Below, piece by piece: positions 24,984 through 33,436 of a DNA stretch of 64,000 nt. The notes below the pieces were generated by a model. It searched no databases and was not told where the DNA came from. It saw nothing but the letters and a program-made list of their open reading frames with translations. The position numbers and the translations under genes were made by a program. This DNA comes from JAKSCF01 sp028279945 (lineage in GTDB: Bacteria; Bacillota; Clostridia; Peptostreptococcales; JAAYPU01), in contig JANQMT010000015.1 in NCBI GenBank assembly GCA_028279945.1, positions 1 through 64,000 of the forward strand, given 5' to 3'. Positions within the stretch are counted from its first letter, which is position 1. The number at the start of each line of letters is the position of its first letter.

Positions 24984-27900
24984 GTGAACACAGACACCGG
25001 CAGTTTAAATAATATAAGCTGCAAAAAAAAGAAAAAAAATTCAGCATATGGATATGATGATTCTTGTAATATAAATATAGATTGTGGCGGCGCCACAGGC
25101 CCGACAGGGCCAACCGGACCAACTGGGCCGACAGGAGCAACGGGGCCAACCGGAGCAACAGGCCCAACCGGGCCAACCGGAGCAACAGGCCCAACCGGAC
25201 CAACGGGAGCCACAGGTGCAACAGGCCCAACAGGAGCCACAGGTGCAACGGGTCCAACAGGATCAACGGGTGCAACAGGTCCGACAGGACCAACCGGAGC
25301 GACAGGTGCAACCGGCCCGACAGGAGCGACAGGTGCAACCGGACCAACAGGAGCAACAGGACCAACGGGAGCCACTGGACCGACAGGCCCAACGGGCGCA
25401 ACCGGAGCCACAGGTCCAACAGGACCGACAGGGGCAACGGGTACAACAGGAGCAACAGGACCAACCGGACCAACGGGTGCAACAGGTCCGACAGGCCCAA
25501 CAGGAGCCACTGGGCCAACAGGCCCAACAGGAGCCACAGGACCAACTGGAGCAACAGGCCCAACAGGACCGACAGGATCAACGGGTGCAACCGGCCCAAC
25601 AGGTCCAACAGGAGCAACAGGCCCAACGGGCGCGACAGGTGCAACGGGTCCAACTGGAGCCACAGGACCAACGGGAGCCACTGGAGCAACAGGCCCGACC
25701 GGTCCAACAGGCGCAACGGGTCCAACAGGAGCCACAGGATCGACTGGACCAACAGGTGCAACAGGACCAACGGGCGCAACAGGCGCAACAGGTCCAACAG
25801 GAGCCACAGGACCAACGGGAGCAACAGGACCGACTGGAGCCACCGGCCCAACCGGACCAACAGGAGCGACAGGTCCAACCGGCCCAACCGGACCAACGGG
25901 TCCAACAGGCCCGACTGGAGCCACAGGACCAACAGGTCCAACAGGAGCCACAGGTCCAACAGGTCCAATCGGACCAACGGGTCCAACAGGACCGACTGGA
26001 GCAACAGGACCGACTGGCCCAACAGGTGCAACAGGTGCAACAGGACCAACAGGACCGACAGGCGCAACAGGTGCAACCGGACCAACAGGACCAACAGGTC
26101 CAATAGGTCCAATAGGCCCAACGGGTGCAACAGGTCCGACAGGAGCAACAGGACCGACGGGTCCAACAGGACCAACCGGTCCAACAGGAGCCACCGGAGC
26201 CACAGGTCCAACAGGAGCAACCGGGGCCACAGGACCAACTGGAGCGACAGGTCCAACAGGTGCAACGGGTCCAACCGGCCCGACAGGAGCCACAGGTGCA
26301 ACAGGAGCCACGGGTGCAACCGGAGCGACTGGACCAACAGGTCCAACAGGTGCAACAGGTCCAACAGGAGCGACAGGACCGACTGGCCCAACAGGAGCAA
26401 CTGGCCCGACAGGTGCAACAGGTCCAACTGGCCCAACAGGCGCAACAGGCCCAACTGGAGCTACTGGTGCGACAGGAGCCACTGGTGCAACAGGATCAAC
26501 GGGGCCAACAGGCCCAACTGGAGCAACAGGCGCAACAGGAGCGACAGGTCCAACGGGTCCAACGGGAGCCACAGGTGCAACAGGACCAACCGGCCCGACA
26601 GGAGCGACAGGTCCAACTGGCCCAACAGGAGCCACAGGACCAACGGGGGCAACAGGCCCGACAGGTCCAACAGGAGCCACTGGAGCCACAGGACCAACCG
26701 GTCCAACAGGAGCCACAGGACCAACAGGACCGACAGGAGCAACAGGACCGACTGGCCCAACAGGGGCAACAGGCGCCACTGGAGCAACGGGCGCTACAGG
26801 ACCAACCGGCCCGACTGGAGCAACGGGTCCAACAGGAGCAACAGGAGCCACCGGGGCAACAGGACCAACTGGCCCAACAGGAGCAACAGGTCCGACAGGA
26901 GCAACAGGGGCAACCGGACCAACCGGGGCAACGGGAGCAACAGGACCAACGGGAGCCACCGGAGCCACGGGACCAACAGGCCCGACAGGTGCAACAGGAG
27001 CAACCGGACCGACTGGAGCAACGGGTCCAACAGGACCAACCGGAGCAACAGGGCCGACAGGTGCAACGGGTCCAACAGGTCCGACAGGAGCAACAGGGGC
27101 AACAGGCCCAACGGGCGCAACCGGAGCAACAGGAGCCACAGGCCCGACTGGCCCAACAGGTGCAACCGGCCCAACAGGAGCAACAGGTGCAACAGGACCA
27201 ACTGGCCCAACGGGTGCGACAGGAGCCACTGGATCAACGGGCGCAACAGGAGCAACAGGAGCCACAGGACCAACCGGAGCAACGGGCGCAACAGGTGCAA
27301 CAGGAGCCACGGGTGCAACCGGCGCGACTGGAGCCACTGGTGCAACCGGACCGACTGGAGCCACTGGTGCAACCGGACCAACTGGCCCAACAGGACCAAC
27401 TGGCCCAACAGGACCAACAGGAGCAACAGGACCAACGGGTCCAACAGGTGCCACAGGTGCAACGGGCCCAACCGGAGCGACAGGCGCAACAGGGCCAACC
27501 GGACCGACTGGCCCAACAGGAGCCACAGGTCCAACCGGAGCAACGGGCGCGACAGGTGCAACAGGACCAACAGGGCCAACCGGAGCAACAGGACCGACTG
27601 GAGCAACGGGTCCAACAGGACCAACCGGAGCCACAGGACCGACAGGTGCAACGGGTCCAACAGGTCCAACGGGAGCCACTGGAGCAACAGGCGCAACGGG
27701 AGCGACAGGTCCAACAGGCCCAACAGGAGCAACCGGCCCAACAGGAGCCACTGGAGCAACAGGCGCGATAGGCCCAACCGGACCAACGGGAGCCACCGGG
27801 GCAACAGGGCCCACAGGTGCAACAGGTCCAACAGGAGCCACTGGGCCAACAGGCCCAACAGGAGCCACAGGACCAACTGGAGCAACGGGACCAACGGGTC

Positions 27901-30029
27901 CAACAGGCCCGACAGGTGCAACAGGAGCCACAGGACCAACTGGCCCAACGGGAGCCACCGGAGCCACGGGTCCAACAGGTGCAACAGGAGCTACAGGACC
28001 AACCGGAGCCACCGGCCCAACAGGACCAACAGGACCGACAGGTCCAACAGGAGCAACAGGGCCAACGGGTGCGACAGGAGCAACAGGCGCCACCGGACCA
28101 ACGGGTCCAACAGGACCAACGGGAGCGACGGGTGCAACTGGCCCAACCGGAGCGACAGGACCAACCGGTCCAACAGGTGCAACCGGTGCCACAGGTCCAA
28201 CAGGAGCAACTGGTGCAACCGGACCAACAGGACCGACTGGCCCAACAGGGGCAACGGGAGCCACAGGACCAACAGGAGCCACAGGTGCAACCGGCCCAAC
28301 CGGTCCAACAGGAGCCACAGGACCAACCGGCCCGACAGGAGCGACAGGTCCAACTGGTCCAACAGGTGCAACGGGAGCCACAGGTGCAACAGGACCAACA
28401 GGAGCAACAGGTGCAACGGGTGCAACAGGAGCAACAGGAGCAACGGGTCCAACCGGAGCAACAGGAGCAACGGGCGCGACAGGCGCAACAGGGCCAACAG
28501 GAGCAACGGGAGCAACGGGAGCAACAGGACCGACTGGACCAACTGGCGCAACAGGAGCAACAGGAGCCACCGGGGCAACAGGACCGACTGGACCAACAGG
28601 TGCAACAGGAGCAACGGGGCCAACAGGACCAACAGGACCGACAGGAGCAACAGGCGCGACAGGACCAACCGGCCCAACGGGGCCAACCGGAGCGACAGGA
28701 GCCACAGGATCAACTGGCCCGACTGGAGCAACAGGCCCAACGGGCGCAACAGGAGCAACAGGAGCAACAGGACCGACTGGCCCAACGGGTGCAACCGGAG
28801 CCACAGGACCGACAGGGGCAACCGGAGCAACAGGAGCCACGGGTCCAACGGGTGCAACAGGTGCAACTGGCCCGACAGGAGCCACTGGTGCAACGGGTGC
28901 AACAGGACCAACGGGAGCCACAGGACCAACAGGTGCGACAGGCACAACAGGTCCAACGGGACCAACGGGACCAACAGGTCCGACAGGACCAACAGGAGCC
29001 ACTGGGCCAACAGGCCCAACAGGAGCCACAGGAGCAACGGGTCCAACAGGACCAACGGGTGCAACAGGAGCAACAGGGGCAACAGGAGCAACAGGACCGA
29101 CAGGTGCAACAGGTGCAACGGGTGCAACCGGAGCCACAGGACCAACGGGAGCCACTGGTGCAACAGGTGCAACGGGTGCAACAGGAGCCACAGGACCAAC
29201 GGGTGCAACCGGACCAACAGGCGCCACAGGTGCAACGGGCGCAACGGGCCCAACGGGAGCCACAGGACCAACAGGTGCAACGGGTCCAACAGGAGCAACC
29301 GGCCCAACAGGAGCCACTGGTGCAACAGGACCAACGGGCGCTACAGGACCAACAGGACCAACAGGTGCAACGGGTCCAACAGGAGCAACAGGGGCAACAG
29401 GAGCCACCGGCCCGACAGGACCAACAGGTCCAACGGGTGCAACGGGTCCAACCGGAGCCACTGGAGCGACAGGACCAACGGGTGCAACAGGAGCCACAGG
29501 CCCAACCGGGGCAACAGGACCGACAGGTGCAACCGGCCCGACCGGCCCGACAGGTGCAACTGGCGCAACAGGATCAACCGGACCGACAGGTCCAACCGGA
29601 GCAACAGGACCAACTGGAGCAACCGGTCCAACCGGCCCAGGGGGAAGTACGATCTATCTAGCAACAGATGAAACTATTACAAATAATGACTTTTTAGGTT
29701 TAGGTACCGAATCATCCAATTTTGTAGAAAATAATGTAGTCATAGCACAAGATGCTACGATTACAGGTTTTGCATTAAGTATCCGAGACGAGACTTTATT
29801 TGTCGGTGAATCGGTTACAGGGGAGATATTTGTAAGTACTGATTGTGGCGTCACTGCTGTTCCTACTGGGATAAGCATAACTATATCAGGACCAAATCCT
29901 CCAAATTGTTGTGCATTTGTAACTGCAAATTTTGCTGTTAATACATGTGATTTATTAGCAGTGAGATTTACTACTGGTGAAACACTTCAAAATGGTGCAG
30001 CAGCAACTATTCTATTATCGATTCCGTAA
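24984..30029 (+). CDS. Giant collagen-like exosporium-type protein
   Basis: A 1681-residue protein. Residues 1-35 are a short leader with KKKKK and a few Cys, no hydrophobic signal peptide. Residues about 36-1552 are an unbroken array of about 505 Gly-X-Thr triplets where X is Pro or Ala; exceptions are rare (a few GST, one or two GTT, four with Ile at Y). Residues about 1553-1681 are a globular beta-rich domain with four Cys, resembling the BclB-type C-terminal trimerisation domain. Family knowledge: such proteins form triple-helical filaments on spores, with Thr glycosylated. Start GTG at 24984 (AAGGAGGG 10 bp upstream) because the overlapping ATG at 24982 is followed by TGA. The array is GC-rich, unlike its surroundings. 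Confidence 0.9.
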   Translation: MNTDTGSLNNISCKKKKKNSAYGYDDSCNINIDCGGATGPTGPTGPTGPTGATGPTGATGPTGPTGATGPTGPTGATGATGPTGATGATGPTGSTGATGPTGPTGATGATGPTGATGATGPTGATGPTGATGPTGPTGATGATGPTGPTGATGTTGATGPTGPTGATGPTGPTGATGPTGPTGATGPTGATGPTGPTGSTGATGPTGPTGATGPTGATGATGPTGATGPTGATGATGPTGPTGATGPTGATGSTGPTGATGPTGATGATGPTGATGPTGATGPTGATGPTGPTGATGPTGPTGPTGPTGPTGATGPTGPTGATGPTGPIGPTGPTGPTGATGPTGPTGATGATGPTGPTGATGATGPTGPTGPIGPIGPTGATGPTGATGPTGPTGPTGPTGATGATGPTGATGATGPTGATGPTGATGPTGPTGATGATGATGATGATGPTGPTGATGPTGATGPTGPTGATGPTGATGPTGPTGATGPTGATGATGATGATGSTGPTGPTGATGATGATGPTGPTGATGATGPTGPTGATGPTGPTGATGPTGATGPTGPTGATGATGPTGPTGATGPTGPTGATGPTGPTGATGATGATGATGPTGPTGATGPTGATGATGATGPTGPTGATGPTGATGATGPTGATGATGPTGATGATGPTGPTGATGATGPTGATGPTGPTGATGPTGATGPTGPTGATGATGPTGATGATGATGPTGPTGATGPTGATGATGPTGPTGATGATGSTGATGATGATGPTGATGATGATGATGATGATGATGATGPTGATGATGPTGPTGPTGPTGPTGATGPTGPTGATGATGPTGATGATGPTGPTGPTGATGPTGATGATGATGPTGPTGATGPTGATGPTGPTGATGPTGATGPTGPTGATGATGATGATGPTGPTGATGPTGATGATGAIGPTGPTGATGATGPTGATGPTGATGPTGPTGATGPTGATGPTGPTGPTGATGATGPTGPTGATGATGPTGATGATGPTGATGPTGPTGPTGPTGATGPTGATGATGATGPTGPTGPTGATGATGPTGATGPTGPTGATGATGPTGATGATGPTGPTGPTGATGATGPTGATGATGPTGPTGATGPTGPTGATGPTGPTGATGATGATGPTGATGATGATGATGATGPTGATGATGATGATGPTGATGATGATGPTGPTGATGATGATGATGPTGPTGATGATGPTGPTGPTGATGATGPTGPTGPTGATGATGSTGPTGATGPTGATGATGATGPTGPTGATGATGPTGATGATGATGPTGATGATGPTGATGATGATGPTGATGPTGATGTTGPTGPTGPTGPTGPTGATGPTGPTGATGATGPTGPTGATGATGATGATGPTGATGATGATGATGPTGATGATGATGATGATGPTGATGPTGATGATGATGPTGATGPTGATGPTGATGPTGATGATGPTGATGPTGPTGATGPTGATGATGATGPTGPTGPTGATGPTGATGATGPTGATGATGPTGATGPTGATGPTGPTGATGATGSTGPTGPTGATGPTGATGPTGPGGSTIYLATDETITNNDFLGLGTESSNFVENNVVIAQDATITGFALSIRDETLFVGESVTGEIFVSTDCGVTAVPTGISITISGPNPPNCCAFVTANFAVNTCDLLAVRFTTGETLQNGAAATILLSIP
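25089..29639 (+). repeat. 4.55-kb tandem array of 9-bp triplet codons
   Basis: A near-perfect (GGN)(CCN or GCN)(ACN) coding repeat, about 505 units, with wobble bases varied among A, C, G and T. The unit order of Pro and Ala is irregular rather than a higher-order copy of one block, though runs such as PTGPTGATG recur. It is a hot spot for length change by recombination and for assembly collapse. Confidence 0.95.
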
Positions 30030-30046
30030 ACTAGGAATTCTGTAAC

Positions 30047-30092
30047 AAGAGGATATTTTCACCTTTAAATATTAAAAGTGAAATACCCTCTT
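30047..30092 (+). terminator. Terminator after collagen-like gene
   Basis: AAGAGG (30047-30052) with CCTCTT (30087-30092), and TATTTTCAC with GTGAAATA inside, make a long stem just after the stop codon. Confidence 0.7.
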
Positions 30093-30139
30093 TACATATA
30101 TTGTATTACCAGTAAATGTGGGCTATATTCCCATACATC

Positions 30140-30182
30140 GTACCACCTTAAGTACCACCTTAACCACATCCTGCATATAATA
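30140..30182 (+). promoter_or_regulatory. Direct repeat and sporulation-type promoter
   Basis: GTACCACCTTAA is repeated head to tail (30140-30151, 30152-30163). CATATAATA follows at 30174-30182, with AC at 30157-30158 (15-bp spacer). The repeat overlaps the -35 region and could be a regulator site. The ribosome-binding site is 20 bp further down. Confidence 0.45.
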
Positions 30183-30217
30183 GTTATGAAAAATAAAAAT
30201 TAAAGGATGTGTTATTT

Positions 30218-30643
30218 TTGAATTCTGATATGTCTCGATTACGTTCTATAAATAAGTATATGCCTAAAGGACCAAGAGGAGAAAAGGGCCCTCAAGGACC
30301 ACAAGGGCCAAAAGGAGAAAGAGGACCGGAAGGGCCGCAAGGACCAAAAGGAGAGAAGGGGCCAGAAGGATCTCAAGGACCAAGAGGACCACGAGGAGAA
30401 AAAGGTTCTCGAGGACTGGAAGGGCCAAAAGGAGAAAAAGGATCAGAAGGGCCACGAGGGCAAAAAGGAGAAAAAGGAGAAAAAGGACCGAAAGGGCCGA
30501 AAGGACCACAAGGGCCAAAAGGAGAAACAGGAGCAGAAGGACCTCAAGGAGAAATGGAACCGGAAAAACCTGAAAAAGAAATAAAAACCCAAGGAATAGA
30601 AGATCTCAAAGAAGACGTGGAAATTGAAGAGGAAGACCAGTAA
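30218..30643 (+). CDS. Small charged collagen-like protein
   Basis: About 141 residues. After a leader of about 17 residues (ending NKYMPK), some 30 Gly-X-Y triplets follow, built from Pro, Lys, Glu, Gln and Arg (GPRGEKGPQGPQGPKGERG style), then a highly acidic tail (KEIKTQGIEDLKEDVEIEEEDQ). It contains almost no Thr, the opposite of the giant neighbour, and resembles salt-bridged collagen such as GEK/GPK repeats that stabilise triple helices without hydroxyproline. I start at TTG 30218, 9 bp from AAAGGATG; an upstream GTG at 30209 overlaps the ribosome-binding site, and ATG 30230 is another option. No trimerisation domain or signal peptide is visible. Likely spore-surface by context. Confidence 0.78.
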   Translation: MNSDMSRLRSINKYMPKGPRGEKGPQGPQGPKGERGPEGPQGPKGEKGPEGSQGPRGPRGEKGSRGLEGPKGEKGSEGPRGQKGEKGEKGPKGPKGPQGPKGETGAEGPQGEMEPEKPEKEIKTQGIEDLKEDVEIEEEDQ

Positions 30644-30703
30644 GATATTAAAATAAAAGACATAAACAAATACTTTAATACTTAAAAAAAATTTATTCTT
30701 AGT

Positions 30704-30729
30704 GCCTTGAAAATTCAAGGCTTTTTTTT
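30704..30729 (+). terminator. Intrinsic terminator after charged collagen gene
   Basis: GCCTTGAA-AA-TTCAAGGC (30704-30721) followed by eight T. Confidence 0.92.
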
Positions 30730-31001
30730 ATGAAACAAACAACAAATCAGAAATTATGACAATATATTTCAAATAGTAACAATAAATAAGGATTTACATA
30801 TAATATAGTAGATGAAGATCAAAATAGAAATGTGCTCGAAACAAAGACATTATCTAAACTTTGACTTCCTATTACTCGACCTTCTTGAAAGTAATTGATT
30901 AACGCGGGTAGGTACATGAGGTATACCTCCGAACCTCATATTAAATACCACACAATATTGATCCACAGCAATATGACGCTTTTCAATACTATGAAAAATA
31001 A
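30730..31001. other. Intergenic stretch, no supported gene
   Basis: AT-rich, between the collagen terminator and the argJ terminator. A 60-codon minus-strand ORF (30850-31032) is unlikely to be real: it starts inside the argJ terminator hairpin and lacks a good ribosome-binding site. Confidence 0.5.
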
Positions 31002-31042
31002 AAGGATATTTTTGCATAAACGTTAGATGCAAAAATATCCTT
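31002..31042 (-). terminator. Terminator of argC-argJ operon
   Basis: A perfect 16-bp stem (31002-31017 with 31027-31042), loop of 9; the minus-strand side is followed by TTATTTTTC. It lies 10 bp after the argJ stop. Confidence 0.85.
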
Positions 31043-31051
31043 ACTTATTTT

Positions 31052-32272
31052 TTATGTTCTATATTCCCCATTGATTTTGACATACTCATAGGTTAAATCA
31101 CAGCCCCAGGCTTTAGCTTCATAGTTACCATCGTTTAAATGGATATTGATAATAATCGAATCAGTATCTAATATTTTTAATGCTAAATCTTCATCAATTT
31201 CTAAAGGGACACCATGATGGAATACTTCCATAGTTCCATTAATGCTGGAAAACGATAGATCAACTTTTAATGGATCAAATTGGCCTCCTGAGTAACCCAT
31301 AGCGCATAATACTCTACCCCAATTCACATCAGAGCCAAAGATGGCTGTTTTCACCAGACTAGATGAAATAACAGATTTTGCGCATTTTTTTGCATCGTCT
31401 AATGATTTTGCGCCTTTTACGACGGCTTCTATCAGCTTAGTAGCACCCTCTCCATCCTTTGCAATCATTTTAGCTAATGCTTCATTGACAAAATCCAGCG
31501 CTTCTTTGAAGGTATCATAATCTTTATTCTTACCATCAATAAGAGGATTGTTTGCAGTTCCGTTAGCCATAATGGTAGCAGTATCATTTGTACTGGTATC
31601 CCCATCGACGGAAATCATATTATAAGTTTTATAAACGCTTTCCTTATGAATTTCATTCAGCATTTCTTTTGTAATATTAGCATCCGTTACGATATAGCTT
31701 AGCATGGTTGCCATATTAGGGTGTATCATGCCTGAACCTTTAGCAATCCCTGCAATGGTTGCTTTTTTACCCGATAGCTCGATTTCTACACAGATGCTTT
31801 TAGGAAAAGTATCTGTAGTCATGATGGCCTCTGCAGAAGCATCCTTTCCGTTAGATATTAGAGAAGCTGATGCTTTTTCAATACCCTTAGTGATTTTATC
31901 CATGGGCAATTGTACACCTATAATACCTGTGGAGTAAACCAAAACTTCCAAAGGAGAAATACCTAAGCATTGAGCAGTTGTTTTTGCCATGTCAACAGCA
32001 TTTTCAAAGCCTCCATCACCTGTGCAAGCATTAGCATTACCACTATTGATGACCAGTGCATGTGTTGTAGGAGACTTGATATGTTCCATGTCTATAAGAA
32101 CAGGAGCTGCCTTAACAACATTGGTAGTAAAAGTAGCAGCGGCAACTGCCGGAGTGCTGCTGTAGATCAGAGATAAGTCTTTATAATTGTTTTTCTTAAT
32201 GCCGATATGAAGTCCAATGGCTTGAAAGCCATTGACGTGTGAAATACTTTTGTCTTTAATAATTTTCATCAT
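31052..32272 (-). CDS. argJ: Glutamate N-acetyltransferase/amino-acid acetyltransferase ArgJ
   Basis: Transfers acetyl from N-acetylornithine to glutamate, recycling the acetyl group in arginine synthesis; some ArgJ also use acetyl-CoA. A 406-residue Ntn-type enzyme: the autocleavage/nucleophile site is the Thr in MATMLSYIVTDA (about 190-200), with KGSGMIHPNM before it and NSGNANACTG in the alpha chain. The length is that of the full precursor. AGGAGGT precedes two adjacent ATGs at 32272 and 32269; the second has the better spacing. It follows argC by 16 bp on the minus strand. No argA is seen, so the bifunctional form is possible. Confidence 0.94.
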   Translation of the reverse strand: MMKIIKDKSISHVNGFQAIGLHIGIKKNNYKDLSLIYSSTPAVAAATFTTNVVKAAPVLIDMEHIKSPTTHALVINSGNANACTGDGGFENAVDMAKTTAQCLGISPLEVLVYSTGIIGVQLPMDKITKGIEKASASLISNGKDASAEAIMTTDTFPKSICVEIELSGKKATIAGIAKGSGMIHPNMATMLSYIVTDANITKEMLNEIHKESVYKTYNMISVDGDTSTNDTATIMANGTANNPLIDGKNKDYDTFKEALDFVNEALAKMIAKDGEGATKLIEAVVKGAKSLDDAKKCAKSVISSSLVKTAIFGSDVNWGRVLCAMGYSGGQFDPLKVDLSFSSINGTMEVFHHGVPLEIDEDLALKILDTDSIIINIHLNDGNYEAKAWGCDLTYEYVKINGEYRT

Positions 32273-32288
32273 ATTACCTCCTCAAATG

Positions 32289-33308
32289 TTACATTAACCC
32301 ATGATTTTCATCTAATCCAAACAAAAGATTCATATTCTGAACGGCCTGCCCGGAAGCCCCTTTGATTAAATTATCCAAAGCTGAAGTGATAATGAGTTGA
32401 TTCGTACGAGTATCCATTCGTATACTGATGTCGCATAAATTCGTATCCTTCACAAATCGAGTCTCTAACAAATCCTCTCTTACCCTTACAAAGGGCTGGT
32501 CTTTATAAAAGTCCTTATAAATATCATATAAACCTTCTAAGGTATGTGCTTCGTTTAAATATGCATAGCAAGTTGCTAAAATCCCTCTTTGCATGGGAAT
32601 TAAATGAGGTGTAAAGGTAACCTTCACCGAATCGCCATATACCAAAGACAATTCTTGTTCTATTTCAGGTGTATGTCGATGAGAGGCAATACCATAAGCT
32701 TTAATGGATTCGCTGCATTCTGTTAATAATAAAGATACATCAGGTTTCCTGCCTGCACCTGTAACACCGGATTTAGCATCTATTATAATATGCTTAGGGT
32801 CGATTATTTTATGTTTGAGAGCCGGTACAAGTGCTAAAATACCAGCAGTGGTATAACAGCCTGGATTAGCAATGACCTGCGCATTTTTGATACTTGATTT
32901 CCATAGTTCAGGCAGTCCGTATACAGCTTTATTCAATAAAGCAGGCGCCTTATGAGGGGTTTTATACCAGCTTTCGAATATTTCTTGGTCATGAAGCCTA
33001 AAATCTGCGCCTAAATCAATAACTTTTATGCCTGCTTCTATAGCTTTAGTTACATAATTAAAAGACGTACCATGAGGTAAAGCTGTGAACAGCACATCGA
33101 TTTCATTCAGCCTTTCAACAGCTTCATTTGGATGAATCAATATATGGTCAATAATGCCTCTGTTATGAGGATATATATCACTGAACTTTTTATCATGATA
33201 ACTATTAGAACTCAAAAAAATCAGTTCTGATTGAGAATGATGAAATAATAATTTGACAAGTTCTTGACCGGCATAACCTGTAGCGCCAATAATTCCTGTT
33301 TTGATCAT
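32289..33308 (-). CDS. argC: N-acetyl-gamma-glutamyl-phosphate reductase
   Basis: Reduces N-acetylglutamyl phosphate with NADPH to the semialdehyde. A 339-residue protein with N-terminal Rossmann motif GATGYAGQEL (about 8-17), the active-site Cys in VIANPGCYTT (about 145-154) and the conserved HRHTPEI (about 206-212). Complete. First gene of the minus-strand argC-argJ unit and divergent from argB with a 128-bp gap that must hold both promoters. Confidence 0.95.
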   Translation of the reverse strand: MIKTGIIGATGYAGQELVKLLFHHSQSELIFLSSNSYHDKKFSDIYPHNRGIIDHILIHPNEAVERLNEIDVLFTALPHGTSFNYVTKAIEAGIKVIDLGADFRLHDQEIFESWYKTPHKAPALLNKAVYGLPELWKSSIKNAQVIANPGCYTTAGILALVPALKHKIIDPKHIIIDAKSGVTGAGRKPDVSLLLTECSESIKAYGIASHRHTPEIEQELSLVYGDSVKVTFTPHLIPMQRGILATCYAYLNEAHTLEGLYDIYKDFYKDQPFVRVREDLLETRFVKDTNLCDISIRMDTRTNQLIITSALDNLIKGASGQAVQNMNLLFGLDENHGLM

Positions 33309-33375
33309 GATGACTCTCCTTTTTTAATATTATACAAATACTATATAAAATATTAAATAAGAAATCAATAATTGA

Positions 33376-33404
33376 TTGCATAAATATAAAAAAAAATGTA
33401 TAAT
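33376..33404 (+). promoter_or_regulatory. argB promoter
   Basis: TTGCAT (33376-33381), 17 bp, TATAAT (33399-33404). TGTATAATTATAAA over the -10 box is a partial match to an ArgR half-site pair, too weak to call an operator. Confidence 0.55.
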
Positions 33405-33436
33405 TATAAACAACGAGTAGGAGAAGGAGAGTAATT

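Noticed and set aside
24980..29497. Antisense 1505-codon ORF encoding Val-Ala-Pro/Val-Gly-Pro repeats
   Set aside because: It is the mirror of the collagen array; the base pattern excludes stop codons in that frame automatically. No independent promoter or ribosome-binding site on the minus strand was seen.
25089..29639. CRISPR array or satellite DNA
   Set aside because: The repeat unit is 9 bp with codon-wobble variation and no spacers; it is a coding repeat.
25082..29671. Long plus-strand ORFs rich in Asn-Arg-Ser or Gln repeats over the collagen gene
   Set aside because: Shifted readings of the same triplet array; the true frame has the ribosome-binding site, leader and a globular C-terminal domain.
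30850..31032. 60-codon minus-strand ORF downstream of argJ
   Set aside because: It starts inside the argJ terminator hairpin and has no convincing ribosome-binding site or recognisable product.
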